From NCBI RefSeq assembly GCF_038630985.1, contig NZ_CP152049.1, forward strand, positions 5,166,501-5,230,500: 64,000 bases of DNA, in the 5' to 3' direction. Position 1 is the stretch's first letter, and each line of letters opens with the position of its first letter. Below the pieces are notes generated by a model. The model searched no databases. It had not been told where the DNA came from and saw nothing but the letters and a program-made list of their open reading frames with translations. Source of the DNA: Paenibacillus sp. FSL H8-0548 (GTDB lineage Bacteria; Bacillota; Bacilli; Paenibacillales; Paenibacillaceae). Positions 1 through 8,663 of this stretch are shown one piece after another. A program made the position numbers and the translations under genes.

Positions 1-1155
1 TCCGATAATGAACAGGTAGCGCAAATCGATTGCTTTTTTCAGCCAAGCAGCCGTGCGGCCTTTATATTTTTTGCCAAAAGCAACACCGATCGCTTCGCCT
101 TTGCCAAGCGAGGCAACGGTTCCCTTATTGCTGAACGTAAAGTTTTTCAGCGGCTGATTGCGAATGGAAGCAACCAGATTGTGCGCGCAAACTACACCTT
201 GCTGCATGGCAATTTGAGCAGTCGGCGGATACGGACGGCCTTCCTCATTGAACATCAGCGAATTGTCACCGACAATATAAATATTTTCATTGCTTGGCGA
301 ACGCAAATATTCATCAACCTTGACGCGGCCGCGCATCGTTTCGAAGCCAGCCTCTTCAATCAAGCGATTACCGCGGATACCGCCAGTCCAAATAACAGTT
401 GCAGATTTGATTTCTTCGCCTTCGCCGACAATAACGCCCTCAGGTGAGCATTCTTTGATCGCCGTGCCAATACGGAACGTAACACCCTTCTTCGTCAATA
501 CGTCCATGCCGTACTCAACAAGCTCAGGATCAAAGCCAGGAAGCGCCGTAGGAGCTGCCTCGATATTGTAGAGCTTCACTAGCGCCGGATCTACGTCGAA
601 TTGCTTGCAGAGCTCTGGAATACGATCGGAGAGCTCACCAACGAACTCGATTCCCGTAAAGCCAGCACCGCCTACAACAAATGTCAAATAGTCCGTACGG
701 TGCGGCTCGCGTTTATAGCGTGCGAATTGGTACTCGATATGCTCACGTATCAAACGAACCGAGTTAATGCTGCGAATGTTCATCGCATGCTCGCCCAAAC
801 CTGGAATACCAAAGGTTTCAGGCTCGCCACCTAGACCAATGACCAAATAATCGTACGATAGTGTGCCGTCCTCAAGAATAACTTTTTTATCCTGTGGACG
901 AATTTGTACCACGGTCGATTTAACAAAATCTATTTTAAATTCATCAATCAATTTGGAAATGCTTACTCGGGCATTTTCCGGATTGTCCGTACCTGCTGCA
1001 GGCATATGAAGATGTGTTGTAATATAATGATAATCATGCTTATTAACTAGTGTAACGTCAGCTTCATTGTAATTTAATTCTTTTTGCAGACGTAAGGCAG
1101 TCAAAATTCCTCCGTACCCTGCGCCAAGAATGACGATTTTAGGTATGTTGCTCAT
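1..1155 (-). CDS. yumB: Type II NADH dehydrogenase (NDH-2), truncated by window edge
   Basis: Single-subunit, non-proton-pumping NADH:menaquinone oxidoreductase at the inner face of the membrane. The start is ATG at 1153-1155. The protein begins MSNIPKIVILGAGYGG, a classical FAD-binding GxGxxG Rossmann motif. A second dinucleotide-binding motif (FVVGGAGFTGIE) follows near the middle, and the FAD-closing motif YIVGDNSLM lies further on. About 385 residues are visible; the C-terminus, including any membrane-anchoring helix, lies beyond position 1. It is divergent from the ferredoxin-NADP reductase gene at 1486, the same yumB/yumC neighbourhood as in Bacillus. A second, more distant NDH-2-like protein is encoded at 44683. 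Family assignment is firm; the symbol is inferred from neighbourhood. Confidence 0.9.
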   Translation of the reverse strand, partial: MSNIPKIVILGAGYGGILTALRLQKELNYNEADVTLVNKHDYHYITTHLHMPAAGTDNPENARVSISKLIDEFKIDFVKSTVVQIRPQDKKVILEDGTLSYDYLVIGLGGEPETFGIPGLGEHAMNIRSINSVRLIREHIEYQFARYKREPHRTDYLTFVVGGAGFTGIEFVGELSDRIPELCKQFDVDPALVKLYNIEAAPTALPGFDPELVEYGMDVLTKKGVTFRIGTAIKECSPEGVIVGEGEEIKSATVIWTGGIRGNRLIEEAGFETMRGRVKVDEYLRSPSNENIYIVGDNSLMFNEEGRPYPPTAQIAMQQGVVCAHNLVASIRNQPLKNFTFSNKGTVASLGKGEAIGVAFGKKYKGRTAAWLKKAIDLRYLFIIG

Positions 1156-1485
1156 CGTATGATCCCATCCATTCCTCTTATCTTTGTATTTAAATATTGT
1201 GAAAAATTACACAAGACAATCCAAGTATTTATTATTATTAGAATAGTCTCTACTATTTAAAACCATTTTATCAATAATTTCGTCGCTTATAAGCGACATT
1301 TTTCGACACTGGACACATGCCGTTCTGTAAACAACATACATCAGAAATTCTACATAGTTTTCATAGAAAGTTCAAGAGCAAAATGTACGAAATTGTTTAG
1401 AGTTCTATACAAATTATTTATTTCCTTCTTCTCGCACGAAAGTCTATAATTATAATTGTAAACTTAAAAAGTGGAGGTGGCTGCA
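1156..1485. promoter_or_regulatory. Divergent promoter region between NDH-2 and yumC
   Basis: A 330-bp A+T-rich gap between two divergent flavoprotein genes. Reading rightward, a TATAAT at 1445-1450 is a plausible -10 element for the reductase, but the matching -35 (TTCCTT near 1422) is weak. No clear operator was recognised. The start of the rightward gene is set by GTGGAGGTGG at 1471-1480, which acts as ribosome site for TTG 1486. Confidence 0.35.
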
Positions 1486-2487
1486 TTGTCTAACCCTGAA
1501 ACAACAATTAACCCTGTCGATATTCTTATCATCGGAGGTGGGCCTGCAGGATTGTTCGCGGCTTTCTATGGCGGAATGAGGCAAGCATCAGTCAAACTTA
1601 TCGAGAGTATGCCTCAGCTGGGCGGTCAGCTAGCGGCACTATACCCTGAAAAATATATTTATGATGTGGCTGGCTTTCCAAAAGTGACTGCGCAAGAGCT
1701 TGTCGAACGTCTGAAGGAACAGCTATCCCATTTTAAACAGGAAATTTGTCTCGAGGAGAAAGTCGTCAGCGTCATCAAGCAAGACGAACGTCTATTTAAA
1801 ATTATAACTGATAAAGCTATACATTATGCTAAAGCTATAATCATTACAGCGGGCGTAGGAGCGTTTGAGCCTCGTCGGTTAGAATTACCGGAAGCAGCTA
1901 AATTCGAGAAAAGCAACCTGCATTATTTTGTAGGTGATTTACAGCGCTTTAAAGGACAGAGGGTACTGATTAGCGGTGGCGGCGATTCAGCTGTTGATTG
2001 GTCGCTAATGCTGGAGCCTATAGCCGAGAGCGTGACGCTTATTCATCGCCGTGATAAGTTCCGTGCGCATGAGCATAGCGTGGAGAATTTAATGAGCAGC
2101 AAAGTAAACGTACATACGCCTGTAGAAATTACAGCTCTTCATGGCGAAGAGAGTATTACAAAGGTTACATTATCCGATGTCAAAACAAAAGCGGTAACCG
2201 AGCTTGAGGTAGATGCCGTCATCGTGAACTTCGGCTTCATCTCTTCTCTAGGACCTATTGCAGAATGGGGAATAAACATTCAAGGAAATTCTATCCTTGT
2301 AGATACTCGGATGGAGACGAATATTTCCGGACTATTCGCTGCTGGAGATATTACGACATATCCAGGCAAGCTTAAGCTTATTGCAGTTGGCTTCGGCGAA
2401 GCGCCTACAGCTGTCAATAATGCGAAGGTCTATGTTGATCCAAGCGCTAAGCTCTCTCCCGGTCACAGCAGCAACATGAAGCTTTAA
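1486..2487 (+). CDS. yumC: Ferredoxin/flavodoxin--NADP(+) reductase, thioredoxin-reductase type
   Basis: FAD enzyme moving electrons between NADPH and ferredoxin or flavodoxin. It shows the FAD motif [16 protein letters not shown] near the N-terminus, the NADP motif [13 protein letters not shown] around residue 165, and the C-terminal FAD contact [22 protein letters not shown]. It lacks the CxxC redox pair of true thioredoxin reductases, which identifies the YumC-type reductase. A GTG at 1471 is in frame, but GGAGG (1473-1477) sits 8 nt before TTG 1486, so TTG 1486 (protein [10 protein letters not shown]) is the better start. The gene is followed by a long imperfect hairpin. Low-potential electron supply would serve the Fe-S and radical-SAM proteins found elsewhere in the window (inference). 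Confidence 0.93.
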   Translation: MSNPETTINPVDILIIGGGPAGLFAAFYGGMRQASVKLIESMPQLGGQLAALYPEKYIYDVAGFPKVTAQELVERLKEQLSHFKQEICLEEKVVSVIKQDERLFKIITDKAIHYAKAIIITAGVGAFEPRRLELPEAAKFEKSNLHYFVGDLQRFKGQRVLISGGGDSAVDWSLMLEPIAESVTLIHRRDKFRAHEHSVENLMSSKVNVHTPVEITALHGEESITKVTLSDVKTKAVTELEVDAVIVNFGFISSLGPIAEWGINIQGNSILVDTRMETNISGLFAAGDITTYPGKLKLIAVGFGEAPTAVNNAKVYVDPSAKLSPGHSSNMKL

Positions 2488-2524
2488 TGCGCTGTCAGCA
2501 CTATACACATCAATAAAATAAATA

Positions 2525-2610
2525 TAAGGGTATTCCATCCATGGCTCATTTGTTCATGCACCTATTGCATTCATATGCTAGGTGTGCCAAGGAGGATACC
2601 CTTAAGTTTT
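2525..2610 (+). terminator. Long imperfect hairpin after yumC, probable terminator
   Basis: AAGGGTAT at the left pairs with ATACCCTT at the right, followed by AAGTTTTG. Inside it, GCACCTA pairs with TAGGTGTGC. On the minus strand it is followed by an A/T-rich tract, so it might also end the leftward sda transcript. Confidence 0.5.
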
Positions 2611-2747
2611 GTAATTCTTGCCATGAACTTTAGTCTCTGCACGTAATCTGCTCCTCTTGCGCTAGCGCAGCTGTAATTGTGGCATAAAAGTAACGATTAC
2701 AGAATAGCATGGAACGATGGGATCATGAATCTCAGTTTCGTTTTGCT

Positions 2748-2891
2748 TTATGCAGTGATCTTTACCGTTTCCGGATTGATGTGTCTACGTTTTAATTCAA
2801 TAGCTAACATTCGAATAAATTCAGGCTCTAATTCAAAATGCATAGCTGCATAATAAGTATCTACTAACATTTCGTCAGACAGCAGCTCCAT
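2748..2891 (-). CDS. sda: Sda, sporulation histidine-kinase inhibitor
   Basis: Small (47-residue) checkpoint protein that binds the dimerisation/phosphotransfer domain of sporulation kinases (KinA/KinB in Bacillus) and blocks phosphorelay flow to Spo0A while replication is active. The sequence starts MELLSDEMLVDTYYAA and continues to FIRMLAIELKRRHI, the helix-turn-helix hairpin pattern of the Sda family (LSDE..L...Y..A, then FI..L..E..RR). ATG at 2889-2891 is chosen because an AAAGGG ribosome site lies 8-9 nt upstream; a longer in-frame extension to 2981 would run through the promoter. The upstream region carries several DnaA boxes, matching the known direct control of sda by DnaA in B. subtilis. 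Confidence 0.9.
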   Translation of the reverse strand: MELLSDEMLVDTYYAAMHFELEPEFIRMLAIELKRRHINPETVKITA

Positions 2892-2971
2892 TACTACACA
2901 CCCTTTCTTCCATCCTTTGGTTATTTCTTTATCATAGTAGCATGGCACTAATAGAAGGACAACAACGCCAG

Positions 2972-3070
2972 TTATACACAAGATGTTGTGGATACGATGT
3001 GTATAGCATGTGTATATACATCAAACGCAAAGCAAACTCAGCGTGTATAATGTGGATATAGTTATCCACA
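2972..3070. promoter_or_regulatory. Cluster of DnaA boxes upstream of sda
   Basis: A consensus box TTATCCACA lies at 3062-3070 and TTATACACA at 2972-2980. Near-matches on the opposite strand are TGTGGATAC (2987-2995), TGTGGATAT (3051-3059), TGTGTATAG (2998-3006) and TGTGTATAT (3009-3017), each differing from TTATNCACA by about one base. So about six boxes fall within 100 bp. In B. subtilis DnaA binds upstream of sda and activates it; the same logic is inferred here. Confidence 0.75.
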
Positions 3071-3278
3071 CCCCAGTTTTTACCTCAGCTCTATAAAAAA
3101 CTTTAATCACAATCTACAAATCTATTAATGGAATATATTAACTCTCTTATGCATACACGCTATCCAGCGAAAGACCAAGCCACTCCTTTTTCATCACTCC
3201 ATTCACGCCAAGACATCAACCAAGCTTATCTTTTTATGCTTATACCCACCCTGTTGGATGGACAATCAGCAAGAAAAT

Positions 3279-3322
3279 AAAAAAATAGCAGCACAGAAAT
3301 AACTTCTGCGCCACTATTTTTT
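3279..3322 (-). terminator. Terminator of the YheC/YheD-type gene
   Basis: On the minus strand, AAAAAATAG...GCAGAA pairs with TTCTG...CTATTTTTT around a short loop, giving a stem ending in a T-run just beyond the stop codon at 3350. Confidence 0.6.
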
Positions 3323-3349
3323 ATCTCGTCCTTATTTGCAGATTTGCAG

Positions 3350-4021
3350 CTATTGCGGCCTCGTATTAACCTCGAATATCCAAATTTTCCCTTGCTTATC
3401 AATGCCATAATCGAATCCGAGCTGACCAATACCAGGATATCTGGCTTCCAGCACTCCTGTTGACAAGACAGTAAGCTGTCTCATCTGATCTTTTTTCTCT
3501 GACACAGCACTAGATGACAATGAGCTGCTGATGCCCTGCGCCGCTGTAACTAATGTACCGCCACGGCATAAATTCGTTACAAACAGTCCTTTTCTTGCAA
3601 TTCGTCCAACGATCGCGCGATAAACCCAGCCCTTCTCCGTCTTCACATATTTCACACGGTAGTCAATAGGTCTGCCATTCACTGTTGCCAAATAAATACC
3701 CTTTTGAATAATATAAGCTCGACCTTTGCGTTGTTTATTTAGCGCGCCTATTAATGCTGCAAAACTAGCAAATCGTTTCGTCTGCGAATAATAAGTATAA
3801 GCATACCCATATTCATTTTGCGTCACCTTAATAACACCATGCCCGCCGGCACCTACCACTGGCTTTACTACTACCATTTGATGCGCATCCAGCATGCTTT
3901 TGAGATGATTCGGTGTAAATTTTTTAGTGGGGGGAATATGCGGCGCTATGCTGGGATGGGTAAGTAATACTGCAGTTTTGGCCCACTTGCTCGCCAGCTG
4001 CCTTCCTTGATGTTCACCCAA
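3350..4021 (-). CDS. YheC/YheD-family ATP-grasp protein (spore coat-associated type)
   Basis: A 223-residue protein resembling the YheC/YheD family, named from Bacillus spore-coat-associated proteins with an ATP-grasp fold. Visible marks are the lysine-containing segment VVVKPVVGAGGHGVIKV near residue 55, RPIDYRVKYVKTEKGW near 120, and the C-terminal metal-ligand motif IWIFEVNTRPQ, typical of ATP-grasp ligases (E-x-N). It ends immediately after this motif and is shorter than YheC/YheD proteins of Bacillus (over 350 residues), so it is a compact version. The start is TTG at 4019-4021, preceded by AAAGGGAGAG. Substrate unknown. It stands alone between sda and topB. Confidence 0.75.
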   Translation of the reverse strand: MGEHQGRQLASKWAKTAVLLTHPSIAPHIPPTKKFTPNHLKSMLDAHQMVVVKPVVGAGGHGVIKVTQNEYGYAYTYYSQTKRFASFAALIGALNKQRKGRAYIIQKGIYLATVNGRPIDYRVKYVKTEKGWVYRAIVGRIARKGLFVTNLCRGGTLVTAAQGISSSLSSSAVSEKKDQMRQLTVLSTGVLEARYPGIGQLGFDYGIDKQGKIWIFEVNTRPQ

Positions 4022-4136
4022 TGCAATCTCTCCCTTTCCTATCGATTCATCTATAGTATATGACAGAGTACTATCTATCTCTTGGATGAATGATGGAGGT
4101 TAGGAGCCCTTATTCCCATACTGCTTTCTCACTAAA

Positions 4137-6311
4137 TTATTTTTCCGATTGCTTCTCTAATGCTGCTTTAAGCTTATCAGCTAAACTATTGGACAACGAT
4201 GTATTATCGCTAAACTGCTCGATCAGCTTCTGATTTTGCTTGCGATTGACTTTGCCGCCCTGCTTGTCGCCGAGCATTTCAATGACATTACAAGGCTTGC
4301 ACTGAGCGAATTTCCCTGCTTTGCCGTCCTTAATCTCCATTTTTTTGCGGCACTGCGGACAACGCATATTGGAGAGCGTTGGTTCTGCTGAACGTCGGTA
4401 GCCGCATTCACGGTCGGAGCAGACGAGCGATTTACCGCGCTTTCCATTAATTTCAAGCAATGGCTTCTCACATTCAGGACAACGCGAGTGAGTCAGATTA
4501 TGCGGCTTATATTCCTTGGATACCGCAATAACCTCGGACACCCATTTGGCTGCCTGCTGACGAACATTTTTCATAAAGGCTGCCGGGTCACCCTTGCCCT
4601 TTGCAATTCGCTCCAGCTCCTGCTCCCATTTTGCAGTCAAATCCGGACTTCTGAGCTCAGTAACGACAATTTCAATCAATTGCTTGCCTTTGCCTGTAGG
4701 CATCAGCTTATTTTGTGTTCGCGTAATCGTATCTGTTCCGAGCAGCTTCTCAATAATATCCGCCCTTGTCGCAGGTGTGCCTAGGCTATGCTTCTCCATA
4801 CGGGTCAACAGCGTCGCTTCCGTATATCTGGCAGGCGGCAGCGTACGAAGCTCCCGCACCTTCTCCTGTTTGACAGGCAATGCTTGCCCTAGGACAAGTG
4901 GCGGTAGCAATTGCGATGGCTGACGATCAGCATTGCCTTGTCCTGAGACGCTATCATCGCTATCATCATCGTTCTCATCATCTTGACTCGAAGCATTAGA
5001 CGCTAACTGATAAATTTCCTTCCAGCCTTTATCCTTCTCGATTTTGCCCTTCGCATATAATCGATCCTTCCCAGCTGCCAGCACAACGCTTGTCTCATCG
5101 TAGCGGTACGGTCCATAAAATAAAGCAATAAACCGTCTCACGATCAGATCATACAATCTGCGCTCATCGTTTGTTAGTGCCGACAAATTAACAAATTGCT
5201 CTGTAGGAATAATTGCATGATGATCGGTTACCTTGCTGTCATCGACAATCCGCTTCGTGATTGGAAGCTGCATTCTTACCAGCTTTCTTGCAAGCTGCGC
5301 ATAAGGTCCGACGGCAATACTCTCCAAGCGCCCTCTTAAGGTTGGAACCATATCACTCGTTAAATATCTCGAATCCGTACGCGGATACGTAACAAGCTTA
5401 TGCTGCTCATACAGCTTCTGCAGCACATTAGAGGTTTGCTTGGCAGAAAAGCCAAGACGTTTATTCGCATCCCGTTGAAGCTCTGTGAGGTCATAAGCCT
5501 GCGGATGCGGCTCTGACTTCTCTATCGTGCGAAGCTTGTCCACCTTCGCATTCGCCCGCTTCAATCGTTCGGCAATCGCATCAGCATCGGCGCGGCTCCA
5601 TACTCTGCCATCATGCGCATCCTGCTCCCGCCAATGCGCTGTGAAATTGCCAAAATCAGCGGATACAATCCAATAGGGCTGTGATTGAAATAACTGAATT
5701 TCCTGCTCCCGCTCCATCAGCATCGCTAGCGTTGGCGTTTGTACACGTCCTGCAGCAAGCTGAGCGTTGTATTTGGTCGTTAATGCTCTAGTTACGTTTA
5801 GACCGATCAGCCAATCTGCCTCTGCGCGGCAAACAGCAGAGGCATACAAATTATTATAGTCCTTGCCTGGCTTTAAGCTGCTAAAGCCATCTTTAATCGC
5901 CTTGTCTGTTTGAGACGAAATCCAAAGCCGCTTGAAGGGCTTCCGCCAATGCACAAGCTCCATAATCCAGCGTGCGACAAGCTCGCCTTCACGCCCAGCG
6001 TCCGTAGCAATAATAAGCTCGCTAATATCCTGCCGTTTGCATAGCTGTGCTACAGCGCGAAACTGCTGCGACGTTTCCTTCATTACCTTCAAGTGCATTT
6101 TCGGTGGAAGCAGAGGCAAATCCTCCAAATTCCAGGTTTTATATTTCGGATCATATTCCTCTGGCTCAGCTAACGTCACCAAATGACCCAGCGCCCAGGT
6201 TACAACATATTTTGGGCCTTCCATATAGCCCTTATGCTTCTGTCCACAGCCAAGGACGCGGGCAATTTCCCTAGCCACGCTTGGTTTTTCTGCTAGTACA
6301 AGCGATTTCAT
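4137..6311 (-). CDS. topB: DNA topoisomerase III
   Basis: Type IA topoisomerase that passes single strands to decatenate and relax DNA, acting with RecQ-type helicases. The N-terminal Toprim domain starts MKSLVLAEKPSVAREIA (E8) and contains TDAGREGE (D104, E108). The catalytic tyrosine is Y309 in TYPRTDSRYL. A low-complexity acidic stretch (DDENDDDSDDS, about residues 455-470) is a lineage insertion. Two C-terminal zinc-ribbon-like units follow (CPEC...CSDRECGY and CPQC...CKPC, about 610-680), which TopB of E. coli lacks but Firmicute TopB often has. The 724-residue length fits. ATG at 6309-6311 has GGAG 11 nt upstream. Single-gene unit. Confidence 0.95.
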   Translation of the reverse strand: MKSLVLAEKPSVAREIARVLGCGQKHKGYMEGPKYVVTWALGHLVTLAEPEEYDPKYKTWNLEDLPLLPPKMHLKVMKETSQQFRAVAQLCKRQDISELIIATDAGREGELVARWIMELVHWRKPFKRLWISSQTDKAIKDGFSSLKPGKDYNNLYASAVCRAEADWLIGLNVTRALTTKYNAQLAAGRVQTPTLAMLMEREQEIQLFQSQPYWIVSADFGNFTAHWREQDAHDGRVWSRADADAIAERLKRANAKVDKLRTIEKSEPHPQAYDLTELQRDANKRLGFSAKQTSNVLQKLYEQHKLVTYPRTDSRYLTSDMVPTLRGRLESIAVGPYAQLARKLVRMQLPITKRIVDDSKVTDHHAIIPTEQFVNLSALTNDERRLYDLIVRRFIALFYGPYRYDETSVVLAAGKDRLYAKGKIEKDKGWKEIYQLASNASSQDDENDDDSDDSVSGQGNADRQPSQLLPPLVLGQALPVKQEKVRELRTLPPARYTEATLLTRMEKHSLGTPATRADIIEKLLGTDTITRTQNKLMPTGKGKQLIEIVVTELRSPDLTAKWEQELERIAKGKGDPAAFMKNVRQQAAKWVSEVIAVSKEYKPHNLTHSRCPECEKPLLEINGKRGKSLVCSDRECGYRRSAEPTLSNMRCPQCRKKMEIKDGKAGKFAQCKPCNVIEMLGDKQGGKVNRKQNQKLIEQFSDNTSLSNSLADKLKAALEKQSEK

Positions 6312-6555
6312 CCGATTATTCGCTCCATTCTTTTTTTGATGCAGCCTTTTCTTCTATAGTTTAAGAAAGCGCATCATTCACTATGTCGAAACGATACCAT
6401 AGGCTAGAAGCCTTCGCAACGCCTTACACGTCTGCATGCCTCTCCACCTGTAATCTATTCCGTCTACTCTTGCATTTTTTGCTGCGGCAATCCCTGTATG
6501 ATATAGTAGTTTCAGCTTAAATGAAAACAGATTAAGAGCTGGGGAGCGTTGAAGA

Positions 6556-7704
6556 ATGAAGCTGAGGTTTATTGCTATAATTTTTGTTGTATTACTCGTA
6601 TACAGCGGTATCTCCATCTATATCGGCTGGAATGGTTGGATGTTCTTTTCTACACTTTTTCACTGGGAAGCTGCCGGCTGGTATACGTCTGCCCTTGCTC
6701 TCCTCGCGTGTGCGTATATTATAGGCCGCAGTGCCTACAACACTCCGATTCGACCTGTTGCTGAAGCAATGAAGCTGATTGGCTCCTACTGGTTTGCCGT
6801 ACTTGAATACGCTGTACTCATTTTACCGGTTGCAAATATCGTCTCTCTTATTCTTAAAGCCGCTGGTACCGGTGAAGACGTTTATATTGTGGCCATAGGG
6901 AGCATTGTCTGCTTCATTATGATTATTCTCCTCATACTTGGATCATGGAATGCATGGAGTCCGGTTATTCGAACCTATCACGTACAAGTACCGAAGACTG
7001 CGGGTAAAATGAAAAAGCTGCGCATTGCGATGGCATCCGATCTCCATCTAGGCAACATCGTCGGTAATCGGCATTTGCAGCGGCTGGTCAATAAAGTCGA
7101 GCAGATTAAGCCAGATCTCATCTTGCTTCCTGGCGATATTTTGGACGATGATATTGAACCGTTCCTGCGCAAAAACATGTCCCGTGTGCTAGGGAAGCTC
7201 AAAGCTCCGCTCGGTGTCTATGCGGTAACCGGCAATCATGAATATATTGGCAGGAAGGTGCCGGAGTTTATCTCCGCCATGGATGCCATAGGCATTCGCG
7301 TCCTCATGGACGAAGCGGCACTCATTGCGAACAGCTTTTATCTCATCGGTCGCAAGGATAAAGCCTCCGCAGGCTTCGGAGCAGACAAAAGGCTCCCAAT
7401 TTCGGAGCTTATCGCTCCGTTAGATCAATCGCGGCCGCTCATAATGCTTGATCATCAGCCCTCCGATATTGGTAATGCAGCCGAGAACGGCATCGACCTT
7501 TCCGTATCCGGTCATACTCATCGCGGCCAAATGATGCCCAATCATTTGATTACTAGAAAATTGTTTGAGCTTGACTTTGGCTACTTAAAAAAAGGGGGAC
7601 TGCACGCTATTGTGTCGTCCGGCTTCGGCACTTGGGGACCGCCCATTCGGATCGGCAGCCGTTCCGAGGTTATTCATATTGAAATAGAGTTCGTTAGCGC
7701 CTAG
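6556..7704 (+). CDS. Membrane-anchored metallophosphoesterase (YkuE/YaeI-like)
   Basis: 382 residues: about four N-terminal membrane helices (roughly 3-22, 43-60, 80-100, 112-132) followed by a calcineurin-type phosphoesterase domain (about 153-375). Metal-binding motifs are all present: SDLHLG (D162, H164), PGDILDD (D194), GNHE (N227, H228), a lone H300 in LDHQPSD, and SGHTHRG (H320, H322). Family members act on phosphate esters at the membrane, for example lipid or teichoic-acid-related substrates; the actual substrate here is unknown. ATG 6556 has a GGGGAG site about 10 nt upstream. The orientation opposes topB, and a long hairpin follows. Confidence 0.85.
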   Translation: MKLRFIAIIFVVLLVYSGISIYIGWNGWMFFSTLFHWEAAGWYTSALALLACAYIIGRSAYNTPIRPVAEAMKLIGSYWFAVLEYAVLILPVANIVSLILKAAGTGEDVYIVAIGSIVCFIMIILLILGSWNAWSPVIRTYHVQVPKTAGKMKKLRIAMASDLHLGNIVGNRHLQRLVNKVEQIKPDLILLPGDILDDDIEPFLRKNMSRVLGKLKAPLGVYAVTGNHEYIGRKVPEFISAMDAIGIRVLMDEAALIANSFYLIGRKDKASAGFGADKRLPISELIAPLDQSRPLIMLDHQPSDIGNAAENGIDLSVSGHTHRGQMMPNHLITRKLFELDFGYLKKGGLHAIVSSGFGTWGPPIRIGSRSEVIHIEIEFVSA

Positions 7705-7775
7705 TCGTAACTTGCGGGCGTCTGCTTAATAAGCTGTGCTGTGCTTTCACAGAAGCTTCGATAACAATAATAAAT

Positions 7776-7860
7776 AGCGGCAGCCTATGCACCTATCACA
7801 TCGCGTTAGCATCGTATCGATGCTATACACTGTGAGAAAGTCATGGACTGCCGCTTTTTA
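7776..7860 (+). terminator. Large imperfect hairpin with T-run after the phosphoesterase
   Basis: AGCGGCAG (7776-7783) pairs with CTGCCGCT (7848-7855), followed by TTTTT. The intervening 64 nt contains a nested hairpin (AGCATCG / CGATGCT) and partly paired flanks, so the full structure is about 80 nt long. Confidence 0.55.
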
Positions 7861-7958
7861 CCGTCTAGATAAGTTGAACTAAACATTTACGTTTTGGTCG
7901 CTGCGCGAGTAGATCATCCTTACGCTCGCTGTTGCAGTCAGATTCTTTGAGTTCTTTC

Positions 7959-8621
7959 TTAATCCACATCAGCAATACGCCATTCGTCTCCTTGCTGCTT
8001 CCCCTTATGGAATACATACATCCCCGCGCTTCCTTCACCATTATTCCTAGATTCCTTCACCCATACAACGGCCTCAAACAACGATTTTTGCTCTTTAATG
8101 GAGATATCCCCATCCACCTTAATGCTCGTCGTTGTCATGCCATTAAAGCTGCCTGAGGCTTCATACTCCTTGCGCTTAAATTCAGTGTACAAAGAAACAA
8201 ATTGCTCCCAGTCGCCCTCATGAACAGCCTTAATACGTAAATTAATGAGAGCAATAAGCGGCTGCTCCTCACTGGAGAACGAGGCACTGTCCAAATAGGC
8301 AGGTGTATAAGCCTCAGCACTTGGCAAGCTTGATGACGGCACTGGAATAGGTGTCGGTGATTCTATGAAAGGAGACGGCAGCTCTTCAGGAGGATGGGCA
8401 ATATCAACTTTCCCCTCCAGCTTCTTCCCAAATCGAAAGGCGTATTCGAACGCGCTTACAGACGATCGATCCTTCCATACGACCTGTGATGTCGGCTCGA
8501 CCTGTTCAAAATCAATCATGCGCTGCACGGTAACTTGCCCCTCACTAACCCGAAATAGAAACAGCAGCACCGCAGCAGCCAGAACTAAAAAACCAATAAC
8601 CATCATATAGCTGCGCTTCAA
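7959..8621 (-). CDS. Hypothetical membrane-anchored protein
   Basis: 220 residues, not recognised. A single N-terminal membrane segment (MVIGFLVLAAAVLLFLF, about residues 7-23) precedes an extracytoplasmic part with a proline-rich linker around residues 80-100 (SPFIESPTPIPVPSS). The C-terminal half (about 115-220) alternates hydrophobic and charged residues in a way that suggests a small alpha+beta domain like NTF2/SnoaL-type folds (weak inference). The start is TTG at 8619-8621 behind GGGGGAAAG. It lies 43 bp downstream of the second siderophore permease on the same strand and may be the last gene of that operon, but nothing in the protein points to iron uptake. Confidence 0.6.
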   Translation of the reverse strand: MKRSYMMVIGFLVLAAAVLLFLFRVSEGQVTVQRMIDFEQVEPTSQVVWKDRSSVSAFEYAFRFGKKLEGKVDIAHPPEELPSPFIESPTPIPVPSSSLPSAEAYTPAYLDSASFSSEEQPLIALINLRIKAVHEGDWEQFVSLYTEFKRKEYEASGSFNGMTTTSIKVDGDISIKEQKSLFEAVVWVKESRNNGEGSAGMYVFHKGKQQGDEWRIADVD

Positions 8622-8663
8622 CTTAGCTTTCCCCCTTCCCCTCCTTAAAACTTTACAGCCTTG

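Noticed and set aside
181..834. Rightward open frames opposite the NDH-2 gene
   Set aside because: They lie antisense to a clearly recognisable NADH dehydrogenase coding frame on the minus strand.
2332..2538. Minus-strand frame over the end of yumC
   Set aside because: It is antisense to the reductase coding region and lacks a ribosome site.
4488..4923. Open frames antisense to topB
   Set aside because: The minus-strand frame encodes an intact topoisomerase III; these are shadow frames without ribosome sites.
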